Source of the DNA: Desulfuromonadales bacterium
GTDB taxonomy: Bacteria > Desulfobacterota > Desulfuromonadia > Geobacterales > Pseudopelobacteraceae
DNA length: 6,612 nt
Assembly (NCBI GenBank): GCA_015688915.1
Contig: JAATGX010000275.1
Span: 1-6,612, forward strand
Direction of reading: 5' to 3'
Shown here: positions 1 to 5,987 of the stretch, one piece after another
Position numbering within the stretch: the first letter of the stretch is position 1
Layout of the letters: each line of letters opens with the position of its first letter
Notes under the pieces: generated by a model
What the model saw: only the letters and a program-made list of their open reading frames with translations
Databases searched by the model: none
Told to the model about the DNA's origin: nothing
Position numbers and translations under genes: made by a program

Positions 1-560
1 ACGTACAGGTGCGACGTGCCGTGGAAGCCGTAACTCCGCACTTGGTATTTCTCGTAGCATTCATACGGTAGCGGGTAGATGTAGGAATGCTCCGGCATGG
101 TCTGGTGAAACGCCGTGTCGAAGATGGCCACGTGGGGGATATGCGGCATGAGGGCCTGGGCAGCTTCGATCCCCTCGATATTGGGGGGATTGTGGAGCGG
201 CGCCAGGTGCTGGACCTCCTTGACGGCGTCGAGGACCTTGTCGTCTATCATGACCGAACAGGTGAACTTTTCACCGCCATGCACCACGCGGTGGCCAACG
301 GCCGAAATCTCGTCGACGCTTTTGAGAACACCGTGCAGAGGGTCGGTAACGGTCTTGATGAGGAGATCAATGGCGGCTTGGTGATTCGGGCAGTCCTGCT
401 CGTGGTGATAGGTTTCACGACCGGGCACCTCGTGCATGATGAACGAGTCGCCTATAATAACCCGTTCGACCATCCCTTTTGCCACGATATCTTTCCGTTC
501 CCAATCGAAGAGTTGATATTTGACAGAAGAACTGCCGCAGTTGAGCGCCATTATGATCAT
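1..560 (-). CDS. ackA: Acetate kinase, N-terminal part (cut by window edge)
   Basis: Cytoplasmic acetate kinase interconverts acetate + ATP and acetyl phosphate + ADP, usually working with phosphotransacetylase. The visible 186 residues start MIIMALNCGSSSVKYQ, the ASKHA-fold phosphate-binding opening. They keep the family's functional residues at the numbering known for the Methanosarcina enzyme: N7, R91 in GHRVVHGGEKF, H123 in LAPLHNPPN, D148 in FDTAFH and H180 in GFHGTSH. Family members are about 400-420 residues, so more than half, including the C-terminal domain, lies beyond position 1. The ATG at 560-558 is chosen because GGAGG (570-566) precedes it by 5 nt. A second in-frame ATG at 551-549 would leave a 14-nt gap. 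The gene is divergent from the ferredoxin gene. Whether pta follows cannot be seen. No disruption is visible in the part shown. Confidence 0.97.
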   Translation of the reverse strand, partial: MIIMALNCGSSSVKYQLFDWERKDIVAKGMVERVIIGDSFIMHEVPGRETYHHEQDCPNHQAAIDLLIKTVTDPLHGVLKSVDEISAVGHRVVHGGEKFTCSVMIDDKVLDAVKEVQHLAPLHNPPNIEGIEAAQALMPHIPHVAIFDTAFHQTMPEHSYIYPLPYECYEKYQVRSYGFHGTSHLY

Positions 561-593
561 GTGCACCTCCCTCAAATAAACAGAAATTTATTT

Positions 594-621
594 ATAATAT
601 CAATAAAAAACAAACACCCAA
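594..621 (-). promoter_or_regulatory. Possible ackA promoter
   Basis: On the minus strand a -10-like TATTAT (599-594) lies 16 nt from a weak -35-like TTGGGT (621-616), about 35 nt before the ackA ATG. The surrounding 571-665 is very AT-rich, so good -10 matches are expected by chance. This is a candidate only. Confidence 0.25.
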
Positions 622-634
622 ACTAAAAAAATCA

Positions 635-664
635 TTGAAAATAAAACTGTTTTTGATATATACA
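635..664 (+). promoter_or_regulatory. Possible distal promoter toward ferredoxin
   Basis: TTGAAA (635-640) and TATACA (659-664) are separated by 18 nt in the AT-rich spacer. If used, it would give a leader of roughly 140 nt before the ferredoxin start, containing the inverted repeats at 705-722 and 743-753. The evidence is weak because of the base composition. Confidence 0.25.
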
Positions 665-704
665 ATAGAGTCCTCCCGAATTCAACACATTTTAGTTTCA
701 GATA

Positions 705-722
705 CGAACCGGTTTTGGTTCG
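705..722. repeat. Inverted repeat upstream of ferredoxin (possible operator)
   Basis: CGAACC (705-710) and GGTTCG (717-722) form a perfect 6-bp inverted repeat around the 6-nt centre GGTTTT. It sits just upstream of the proximal promoter candidate at 730-758, a usual place for an activator or repressor site. No binding protein can be named. Confidence 0.4.
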
Positions 723-729
723 CTATTTC

Positions 730-758
730 TTGGCTGGACAACATTCCGGGAATATGGT
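730..758 (+). promoter_or_regulatory. Possible proximal ferredoxin promoter
   Basis: TTGGCT (730-735) and TATGGT (753-758) are separated by exactly 17 nt, with four of six consensus bases in each box. The palindrome ATTCC-G-GGAAT (743-753) lies inside the spacer and touches the -10 box, so a protein bound there could block polymerase. Transcription would start near 765, about 45 nt before the GTG start. Confidence 0.35.
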
Positions 759-810
759 ATCAATAAGGTGTTTTCCAACCGGAAGGCTAATCTTACAAGG
801 AGGTAGAACC

Positions 811-978
811 GTGGCCCATACAATTACCGACGATTGCACCAACTGCGCAGCATGTGAGGATTCCTGCCCTGTAAACGCTATCAGCGAACAGGGTAACAAG
901 CGTGCTATCGATGCCGATACCTGCATCGACTGCGGCGCTTGCGTGGATACCTGTCCCGTGAGTGCCATCCATGCCTGA
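811..978 (+). CDS. 2[4Fe-4S] ferredoxin, clostridial type
   Basis: A 55-residue soluble electron carrier that should hold two low-potential [4Fe-4S] clusters. Two CX2CX2CX3CP motifs are complete: C9, C12, C15, C19-P20 and C38, C41, C44, C48-P49. The halves are similar to each other (NAI and SAI follow the CPV of each motif), the usual internal duplication of this family, and the length matches the 55-60 residues typical of it. The start is the GTG at 811, preceded by AAGGAGGT (797-804) with 6 nt spacing. The frame stays open further upstream, but that extension has no family sequence. Partners are probably ferredoxin-dependent oxidoreductases such as those for pyruvate or 2-oxoglutarate. That is inferred from the family, with only the acetate kinase neighbour as context. 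The gene appears to stand alone, closed by the hairpin 25 nt after its stop. Confidence 0.96.
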   Translation: MAHTITDDCTNCAACEDSCPVNAISEQGNKRAIDADTCIDCGACVDTCPVSAIHA

Positions 979-1002
979 TCGGGCATTGATGCGACGCAAC
1001 TG

Positions 1003-1032
1003 AAAAAGCCCGCGGCAACGCGGGCTTTTTTT
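1003..1032. terminator. Bidirectional intrinsic terminator
   Basis: The 12-bp perfect stem AAAAAGCCCGCG (1003-1014) / CGCGGGCTTTTT (1019-1030) closes a GCAA tetraloop of GNRA type (1015-1018). Seven T follow on the plus strand (1026-1032), and five A at 1003-1007 supply the T-run on the minus strand. It lies 25 nt past the ferredoxin stop and 30 nt past the DUF2905 stop, so it serves both converging transcripts. Confidence 0.93.
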
Positions 1033-1061
1033 GTTTTTACGCCTTGTCTGTCAGCGCATGC

Positions 1062-1265
1062 TTACCGCCGGAACAGCCAGAGGACCGCAGAGAACAGCAG
1101 CGAAAGCAGGATGCAGGTGCCGAGTGGGAAGGAGAAGCTGAAGTGTTCCCGTTTGATGGAGATATCCCCCGGCAGTTTGCCCAGCCACGGGATGCGGGGG
1201 CCAAGGGAGAAGACGATGCCGATTGCCGCGATAATCAGCCCCAGGATGATCAACTGGCGTCCCAT
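1062..1265 (-). CDS. DUF2905 small membrane protein
   Basis: A 67-residue protein with two predicted membrane helices, about residues 4-21 and 46-65. They are joined by a loop carrying LGKLPGDISIKRE (28-40), the LPGDI-type signature of DUF2905. The family has no assigned function and its usual length is about 65-75 residues, so this copy looks complete. It ends in two arginines. The ATG at 1265-1263 begins 5 nt after the queH stop. No good ribosome-binding site is seen: the nearest purine run, GGGAG at 1287-1283, is 17 nt away inside queH. Translation is therefore probably coupled to queH. A longer reading frame upstream overlaps queH out of frame and is not family sequence. It would be the last gene before the terminator. 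Confidence 0.85.
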   Translation of the reverse strand: MGRQLIILGLIIAAIGIVFSLGPRIPWLGKLPGDISIKREHFSFSFPLGTCILLSLLFSAVLWLFRR

Positions 1266-1270
1266 GCCGT

Positions 1271-1813
1271 TTATGACCGTTTCTCCCGGGGCAGGTACCG
1301 TTCCTTTTCGCTGTAGATGCAACCGCAGTATTGCTGGCGGTAGAGCCCCAGCTCCTTTGACAGCCTGATTCCCTCCTGCCATCCCGGCCGGAAGTCCTCA
1401 TAGTGGAAGGTGACTCCATGCTCCCGGCCCAGGTGTTCGCCCAAGCTCCTGATCTCGTCATGCCGCTGATACCTGCTGTAGAGCAGTGACGCGGAGAACG
1501 CCTCGAAACCGTTCCCAGTGGCAGCCTCGGCCGCAGCCTTCAGGCGCGAGACATAACAGTAGCCGCAGCGCTTCTCCGGAGCAGGGGCGACATTGGCCAG
1601 AAAACTCTCCAGATCGTAGTCGTCGCGGATGATCAGAGGGAGCGCTTCCTTGCGGGCCATATCATGCACGGCTTCAAGGCGGCGGGCATACTCCTGGTAA
1701 GGGTGGATGTTGGGATTGAAGAAGAAGCCGGTGACCTCGTGGCCGGCGGCGCGCAGGGTTCGCAGCGGATAGAGCGCACAGGGGCCGCAACAGATGTGGA
1801 GCAGGATCTTCAT
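1271..1813 (-). CDS. queH: Epoxyqueuosine reductase QueH
   Basis: QueH carries out the last step of queuosine formation in tRNA, reducing epoxyqueuosine to queuosine. It replaces the unrelated cobalamin-dependent QueG in many bacteria. The 180 residues open with MKILLHICCGPC (C8, C9, C12). They continue with NPNIHPYQEY (33-42), EKRCGYCYVSRL with C83 and C86, SRYQ at 113-116 and YCGC with C163 and C165. This set of paired cysteines is characteristic of the family (formerly DUF208) and ligates its iron-sulfur and iron centre. Length is normal. The ATG at 1813 is preferred because AAAGG (1825-1821) precedes it by 7 nt; a GTG directly upstream at 1816 is a less likely start. The gene lies 157 nt after ribBA, beyond a palindromic repeat, and 5 nt before DUF2905. 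No separate strong promoter is visible. Confidence 0.94.
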   Translation of the reverse strand: MKILLHICCGPCALYPLRTLRAAGHEVTGFFFNPNIHPYQEYARRLEAVHDMARKEALPLIIRDDYDLESFLANVAPAPEKRCGYCYVSRLKAAAEAATGNGFEAFSASLLYSRYQRHDEIRSLGEHLGREHGVTFHYEDFRPGWQEGIRLSKELGLYRQQYCGCIYSEKERYLPREKRS

Positions 1814-1847
1814 CACGTTGCCTTTTAGAAGAATGTTGAAAAAACTC

Positions 1848-1968
1848 AGGTTGCTGAAAAATAGTCAGATCGTCGCACCCGCAGAAAGCTCCGCGGAGGC
1901 GTAGCAGCGCTACGCCGCACAAGGAAGCTTGCGAGGACGGCGGCGAGATGGCTGTTTTTCAGCAACCT
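1848..1968. repeat. 121-bp palindromic MITE/REP-like element
   Basis: The ends are perfect 14-bp inverted repeats: AGGTTGCTGAAAAA (1848-1861) and TTTTTCAGCAACCT (1955-1968). Pairing continues imperfectly for about 14 more positions on each side. The centre has an 8-bp perfect hairpin GGCGTAGC (1898-1905) / GCTACGCC (1909-1916) with a 3-nt loop. There is no coding content, so if mobile it would have depended on a transposase elsewhere. The element starts 2-4 bp after the ribBA stop codon. Read on the minus strand, the right-hand stem is followed by GAGTTTTTT, so it may act as a terminator or RNA-stabilising 3' end for ribBA. No obvious target-site duplication was found. Confidence 0.75.
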
Positions 1969-1969
1969 T

Positions 1970-3175
1970 CTAGACGTTCTCCAGCAGATGTCCCAGCTTT
2001 TGTTGCTTGGTCTTGAGGTAGCCGCGGTTGGCGTCGGTCGCCGGCGCCTCGATGCTGACCCGTTCGATGATGTCGATGCCGTAACCCTGCAGGCCGATCA
2101 GCTTCTTGGGGTTGTTGGTCAGCAGGCGGATCTTGGTTATCCCCAGGGCCAGGAGGATCTGGGCACCGATGCCGTAATCACGCAGATCGGCCTTGAAGCC
2201 CAGTTCCAGGTTGGCCTCGACCGTGTCGCGCCCCCGATCCTGCAGCGCATAGGCCCGCAGCTTGTTGACCAAGCCGATGCCGCGCCCTTCCTGGCGCATG
2301 TAGAGCACGACCCCTTTTCCCTCGGCGGAGATCGCCTCCATGGCGCGGTGCAACTGTTCACCGCAGTCGCACCGCTGGCTGCCCAGCACATCGCCGGTCA
2401 GGCATTCGGAGTGCACCCGCACCAGCACCGGCTCGTTCGGGGAGAATTCACCCTTGACCAGGGCGATATGCTCCAGCTTGTCCACGTCGTTTTCAAAGGC
2501 GATGGCCTGCCATTCCCCGCCGTAGATCGAGGGAAGATGCGCCTCGGCAAGTGTACGCACCAGGCGTTCATGTCTTAGACGGTAGGACACCAGGTCGGCA
2601 ATGGTGCAGATCTTGATTCCATGCTGCCTGGCGAACTTTTTCAGTTCCGGCATACGGGCCATGGTGCCGTCATCGTTCATGATCTCGCAGATGACCCCGG
2701 CCGGACGAAGCCCCGCCAGCCGCGCCAGGTCCACCGAACCCTCGGTCTGGCCCAGGCGCACCAGCACGCCCCCTTTCTTGGCTCGTAACGGAAATATGTG
2801 TCCGGGGCTGACCAGGTCGGCCGAAGTGGCGGTGTCGGCCACGGCGGTCAGGACGGTGTGGGCCCGGTCCGCGGCCGAGATACCGGTGGTGACGCCACGT
2901 TTTGCCTCAATGGAGACGGTGAAGGCCGTCTCGAAGGGGGACGTGTTGTCCCGCACCATCGGTCGCAGCCCCAGCGTGTCGCATTTGTCCGGTGTCAGGG
3001 TCAGGCAGATCAGCCCGCGCCCGTGCTTTGCCATGAAGTTGATCGCCTCGGAGGTGACCGCCTCGGCCGCCATGGTCAGGTCGCCTTCATTCTCACGATC
3101 CTCGTCGTCCACCAGGATGACCATCTTTCCCGCGCGGATATCCGCAATTGCCTCTTCTATGCTCGCTACTGACAT
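1970..3175 (-). CDS. ribBA: Bifunctional DHBP synthase / GTP cyclohydrolase II
   Basis: This 401-residue fusion supplies both precursors of riboflavin. Residues 1 to about 200 are 3,4-dihydroxy-2-butanone 4-phosphate synthase (RibB, acting on ribulose-5-phosphate). Residues about 206-401 are GTP cyclohydrolase II (RibA). The RibB half shows the acidic metal/substrate motif DDEDRENEGD (23-32), HGRGLIC (51-57), SPGHIFPL (123-130) and CEIMNDDG (163-170). The RibA half has the zinc cysteines C258, C269 and C271, RQEGRGIGL (294-302), LRDYGIGAQIL (331-341) and LLTNNPKK (351-358). Both halves look catalytically intact, and the length is normal for the fusion. The ATG at 3175 has GAGG 4 nt upstream and begins 15 nt after the ribE stop. 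The stop codon directly abuts the palindromic element. Confidence 0.97.
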   Translation of the reverse strand: MSVASIEEAIADIRAGKMVILVDDEDRENEGDLTMAAEAVTSEAINFMAKHGRGLICLTLTPDKCDTLGLRPMVRDNTSPFETAFTVSIEAKRGVTTGISAADRAHTVLTAVADTATSADLVSPGHIFPLRAKKGGVLVRLGQTEGSVDLARLAGLRPAGVICEIMNDDGTMARMPELKKFARQHGIKICTIADLVSYRLRHERLVRTLAEAHLPSIYGGEWQAIAFENDVDKLEHIALVKGEFSPNEPVLVRVHSECLTGDVLGSQRCDCGEQLHRAMEAISAEGKGVVLYMRQEGRGIGLVNKLRAYALQDRGRDTVEANLELGFKADLRDYGIGAQILLALGITKIRLLTNNPKKLIGLQGYGIDIIERVSIEAPATDANRGYLKTKQQKLGHLLENV

Positions 3176-3190
3176 ATACCCTCTTTCGTC

Positions 3191-3832
3191 CTACAAAAAT
3201 CCGTTCTCGGCCAGGGTTCGCATGCTCAACCCTCCGCCGTTCCTCCATGGCTGCGCCAGGCGCTCCACGTATTTGCCAATGATGTCGGTTTCGATGTTGA
3301 CCTCATCCCCCGGTTTCAGTCCGGCCAGGGTGGTCCCGGTAAGCGTGTGGGGTATGATGTTGACCGAAAAGCCGTTCGCGCCGACCCCGTTCACGGTCAG
3401 GCTGATGCCGTCGATGGCCACCGACCCTTTTTCCACCAGATAGCGGGCATGCTCCGGCGGCAGGGTGAATTCGAGGACACGGTTTCCGGAACGTGTTTCC
3501 GCCCGCGCCAGCCGTGCGCAGCAATCGATGTGGCCGGTGACGATGTGGCCGCCCAACCGTTCGCCCAGGCGAAGCGCCCGCTCCAGGTTGACCATGTCGC
3601 CGGGGCGTATCGTTCTGAAGGTGGTCCTGGCGATGGTTTCGGGCGAGACGTCAAAGGTCAGCGATGTGCCCCCTTTTGCCGTCACCGTCAGGCAGGGGCC
3701 ATTGACCGCCACCGAATCGCCGATGGCGATCTCTCCGGAGGGGAGGGCGGTTTCGATCCGCACAACGCCGGCATCGCCCCGGCGTTCAAAGGCGGCCACA
3801 CGGCCCGTATCCTCGATCAGGCCGGTAAACAT
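3191..3832 (-). CDS. ribE: Riboflavin synthase, alpha chain
   Basis: Riboflavin synthase dismutates two molecules of 6,7-dimethyl-8-ribityllumazine into riboflavin plus the pyrimidine that RibH reuses. The 213 residues contain two lumazine-binding repeats: one from MFTGLIE (1-7) through GDSVAVNGPCLTV (38-50) to about residue 92, the second from GGHIVTGHID (94-103) through GSVAIDGISLTVN (136-148) to about 190. The internal duplication, start motif and length are all typical. The ATG at 3832 has GGAG (3841-3838) 5 nt upstream. It overlaps the ribD end by 16 bp, which indicates one transcript and probable translational coupling. The symbol ribE is used in the alpha-synthase sense; some genomes call it ribC. 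Confidence 0.97.
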   Translation of the reverse strand: MFTGLIEDTGRVAAFERRGDAGVVRIETALPSGEIAIGDSVAVNGPCLTVTAKGGTSLTFDVSPETIARTTFRTIRPGDMVNLERALRLGERLGGHIVTGHIDCCARLARAETRSGNRVLEFTLPPEHARYLVEKGSVAIDGISLTVNGVGANGFSVNIIPHTLTGTTLAGLKPGDEVNIETDIIGKYVERLAQPWRNGGGLSMRTLAENGFL

Positions 3833-4923
3833 GGCTTCTCCGGGCGTGTCGTGACCATGACATCAGACCCCATGCGCTGCACCTTGAGATTGGTAAAGGG
3901 GATGGCCTGGGCCATACCGGTTATCCCGGTGACGGCAAAGGGGGAAAAGCCGTCGCTGCCGATCACCTTGGGGGCGTAGAAAAAGATGCATTCGTCGATC
4001 AGCCCCTGTTTGAGCGCCTCAGCCGCCAGCCGGCTGCCCCCCTCCAGGAGGATGGACTGGATGCCCCGTTTTCCCAGATGCCCCCACAGATCGGCCAGGT
4101 CGACCCTGCCGTCGAGCCGACGGCAGACCAGCACGGTGGCGCCGCTCTTCTGGTAACGGCGGTGGATGCGGGGATTAGTCTCGGTAGTGGCGATAATGGT
4201 CATTTTTGCCAGGGGCCCGCTGAGGACGCCGACGCTGCACGGTGTTCGCAGGGTGCTGTCCACGATGATCCGCAGGGGGTTTCTCCCCTTGACGTGACGT
4301 ACGGTGAGTTGCGGATTGTCGGTGATGATGGTGTCAACCCCCACCATGACCGCATCGCAGCGGGACCGGAGCCGATGGACGAATTTCCGTGATTCGTCGC
4401 AACTGATCCAGCGGGAGTCGCCGGTCACGGTGGCGACCTTGCCGTCCAGGGTTATGGCGCATTTGTAGGTCACGAATGGGTGACCGCTGGTTACGTGCTT
4501 GATGAAGGGACGGTTGATGGCCCGGCAATCGTCCTCGAGTACGCCGCTGACGGTTTCGATGCCGGCCCGTCGCAGGGCGTTCAGGCCGCCGCCGTTCACC
4601 AGCGGGTTCGGGTCGGCCATGCCGGCGACGACCCGCTTGACCCCGGCCCTGATCAGGGCATCGCTGCATGGCGGGGTTTTGCCGGTGTGGCAGCAGGGCT
4701 CCAGCGTTACATACACATCGGCGCCCCGCGCCGCGTTGCCGGCCATGGCCAGGGCATGCACCTCGGCGTGGGGGGTGCCGGCCTTCTTGTGCCACCCCTC
4801 CCCGACAATCCTGCCGTCCCTGACAATGACGCACCCCACGGCCGGGTTGGGCGTTGTCTTGCCGATCCCCTTGCGGGCCAGGGTCAGTGCCCGTTTCATG
4901 TATTTTGTGTCTGTGGAGGACAT
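3817..4923 (-). CDS. ribD: Bifunctional pyrimidine deaminase/reductase RibD
   Basis: RibD performs steps two and three of the GTP branch of riboflavin synthesis: deamination of the pyrimidine formed by GTP cyclohydrolase II, then NADPH-dependent reduction of its ribosyl side chain. The 368 residues have an N-terminal deaminase, with TPNPAVGCVIV (24-34), zinc/catalytic HAE at 52-54, and PCCHTGKTPPC (76-86) providing zinc ligands C77 and C86. The C-terminal reductase spans about 148-360, with VTYKCAITLDGKVA (151-164), SRWIS (170-174), DAVMVGVDTIITDNPQLTVR (190-209) and LLEGGSRLA (292-300). Both activities look intact. The start at 4923 aligns with the usual family N-terminus. Its ribosome-binding site is weak (AGAGA), and a long inverted repeat ends 14 nt before it. 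A second ATG at 4899 has no better site. Confidence 0.97.
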   Translation of the reverse strand: MSSTDTKYMKRALTLARKGIGKTTPNPAVGCVIVRDGRIVGEGWHKKAGTPHAEVHALAMAGNAARGADVYVTLEPCCHTGKTPPCSDALIRAGVKRVVAGMADPNPLVNGGGLNALRRAGIETVSGVLEDDCRAINRPFIKHVTSGHPFVTYKCAITLDGKVATVTGDSRWISCDESRKFVHRLRSRCDAVMVGVDTIITDNPQLTVRHVKGRNPLRIIVDSTLRTPCSVGVLSGPLAKMTIIATTETNPRIHRRYQKSGATVLVCRRLDGRVDLADLWGHLGKRGIQSILLEGGSRLAAEALKQGLIDECIFFYAPKVIGSDGFSPFAVTGITGMAQAIPFTNLKVQRMGSDVMVTTRPEKPCLPA

Positions 4924-4937
4924 GGCGTCTCTTTTTT

Positions 4938-5012
4938 GGGGACTGGGAATCAGGGACCGGGGACCGGTTTTTCAAGATGTTACCAGTCCCCAGTACCTAG
5001 TCCCCAGTCCCT
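4938..5012. repeat. Long inverted repeat of degenerate GGGGACT-type units
   Basis: Arm 4938-4968 matches the reverse complement of arm 4982-5012 at 24 of 31 positions, with a 13-nt loop. Each arm is itself built of repeating GGGGACT / GGGGACC-like heptamer units. It fills almost the whole gap between the nrdR stop (5015) and the ribD start (4923). On the minus-strand RNA the hairpin is followed by A-rich, not T-rich, sequence, so it is not a standard terminator for that direction. It could mask or space the weak ribD ribosome-binding region. Confidence 0.75.
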
Positions 5013-5014
5013 AT

Positions 5015-5467
5015 TTATTTCTTCAACAGATCCTGCAACTCCTGCATGAATTCGCCGATGTCGCGGAACGAGCGGTAGACCGAGGCAAAGCGGACATAGG
5101 CCACTTCGTCCATGCCGTGCAACTCCTTCATGATCCATTCGCCGATGGTGGTGGTGGAAACCTCTTTTTCCGACGACTCCTGCAGTCGCGCCTCCAGCCG
5201 GTCAACCATGCGCTCGATCTCTTCCACCGGGATGGGACGTTTTTCGCAGGCCTTTTTGATGCCGGCAATGATCTTCATGCGGTCGAACGATTCGCGGCGG
5301 CCATCCTTCTTGCACACCTGCGGCAGCATCTCTTCGATCCGTTCGTGGGTAGTGAAGCGCCGGGCGCACTGCTCGCATTCCCGCCGCCTCCGGATGGCGG
5401 TCCCCCCCTTGTCGGGGCGGGAATCCACCACCTTGCTGTCCGGGTTGCCGCAGAATGGGCATTTCAT
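5015..5467 (-). CDS. nrdR: Transcriptional repressor NrdR
   Basis: NrdR is a zinc- and nucleotide-binding repressor of ribonucleotide reductase genes; dATP/ATP binding to its ATP-cone controls DNA binding. The 150 residues comprise a zinc ribbon with CPFC (C3, C6) and CEQC (C31, C34), a basic stretch RRRREC (26-31), then an ATP-cone from about 48 to 138 that includes KKDGRRESFDR (53-63). The length is the family norm. The ATG at 5467 overlaps the dCMP deaminase stop as ATGA, and GGAGG lies 9 nt upstream, so it is translated with the preceding gene. No NrdR-box pair was recognised in this window, so its targets are probably elsewhere. Its association with a dCMP deaminase fits a role in balancing deoxynucleotide pools. 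Confidence 0.97.
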   Translation of the reverse strand: MKCPFCGNPDSKVVDSRPDKGGTAIRRRRECEQCARRFTTHERIEEMLPQVCKKDGRRESFDRMKIIAGIKKACEKRPIPVEEIERMVDRLEARLQESSEKEVSTTTIGEWIMKELHGMDEVAYVRFASVYRSFRDIGEFMQELQDLLKK

Positions 5468-5931
5468 GGTGTTCCGCCTCCGGTGCCGCTCGTGAAGTGT
5501 TCCACCTCGATGGCGGCTTCGCCGATCATCTCCCGCGCCAGTTCGTCGGCATACCCTTCGGAATAGAGGACCTTGCGGATACCGGCGTTGATGATCATCT
5601 TGGTGCAGATGATACAGGGCATGGTGGTGCAGTAGAGGGTGGCGCCGTCGATGTTGATGCCGTGCCGGGCGGCCTGGATGATGGCGTTCTGCTCGGCGTG
5701 CAGCCCGCGGCAGAGCTCATGGCGTTCGCCGGACGGCACGTTGAGACGCACCCTCAGGCAACCATCCGCATCACAATGGGTAATGCCGGACGGGACGCCA
5801 TTGTAACCGGTTGCCAGGATATTGCGTTCCTTGACCACGATGGCGCCCACCTGCCGGCGCAGACAGGTGGAGCGGGTGGCCACCAGGTGGGTTATATCCA
5901 TGAAGTATTGATACCAGGAGGGACGGTTCAT
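5464..5931 (-). CDS. dCMP deaminase family protein (ComEB-like)
   Basis: A zinc-dependent cytidine/deoxycytidylate deaminase family protein. The likely reaction is dCMP to dUMP, feeding dTMP synthesis. The 155 residues carry the catalytic HAE (78-80) and PCIIC (C106, C109) with H78 as third zinc ligand. Additional conserved-looking metal-type residues (C53, C58, H71, C74) in HCDADGC and HELC resemble the second zinc site seen in some dCMP deaminases; that is inferred. The start MNRPSWYQYF at 5931 has GAGG 7 nt upstream. An in-frame extension to 5970 adds 13 residues unlike the family and would overlap the -10 box of the candidate promoter. It overlaps nrdR by 4 bp and appears to be the first gene of the leftward operon. 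Exact substrate (dCMP rather than another nucleotide) is not proven by the sequence. Confidence 0.93.
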   Translation of the reverse strand: MNRPSWYQYFMDITHLVATRSTCLRRQVGAIVVKERNILATGYNGVPSGITHCDADGCLRVRLNVPSGERHELCRGLHAEQNAIIQAARHGINIDGATLYCTTMPCIICTKMIINAGIRKVLYSEGYADELAREMIGEAAIEVEHFTSGTGGGTP

Positions 5932-5958
5932 ATGAATTCCTCGTATATGAGTTTGTTC

Positions 5959-5987
5959 AAGGTAAACCATTCACCCTAAGAGGTCAA
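5959..5987 (-). promoter_or_regulatory. Probable promoter of the dCMP deaminase-nrdR-rib operon
   Basis: On the minus strand TTGACC (5987-5982) and TACCTT (5964-5959) are separated by 17 nt. Five of six bases match in the -35 box and only three of six in the -10. Transcription would start near 5952, about 20 nt before the deaminase ATG. It is the best candidate for driving the whole leftward series. No FMN riboswitch follows it. Confidence 0.45.

Noticed and set aside
87..626. Plus-strand open frame opposite acetate kinase
   Set aside because: The minus strand encodes acetate kinase with all catalytic residues in place, and the plus frame has no recognisable domain or ribosome-binding site.
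715..810. Upstream extension of the ferredoxin frame from a TTG at 715
   Set aside because: The extra 32 residues have no ferredoxin character and no ribosome-binding site. AAGGAGGT sits at ideal distance before the GTG at 811, and that start gives the normal 55-residue length.
1814..1816. GTG start for queH one codon upstream of the ATG
   Set aside because: It would leave only 4 nt from AAAGG, whereas the ATG at 1813 has 7 nt and yields the usual MKILLHICC start. The difference is a single residue.
1674..1922. Minus-strand frame running from the palindromic element into queH
   Set aside because: It starts inside the non-coding palindrome and reads queH out of frame. The sequence explains itself as repeat plus queH.
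2601..3443. Long plus-strand open frame opposite ribBA and ribE
   Set aside because: It is the antisense shadow of two intact, well-recognised genes in GC-rich DNA. It crosses the boundary between them and its translation resembles no protein family.
4938..5012. CRISPR array
   Set aside because: The repeats are degenerate 7-nt units in inverted arms without spacers of uniform length, and no cas genes are present.
4499..5566. 355-codon plus-strand open frame opposite ribD, nrdR and the dCMP deaminase gene
   Set aside because: It covers parts of three certain genes and the inverted repeat between them, with low-complexity proline/arginine-rich translation. It is an artefact of antisense composition.
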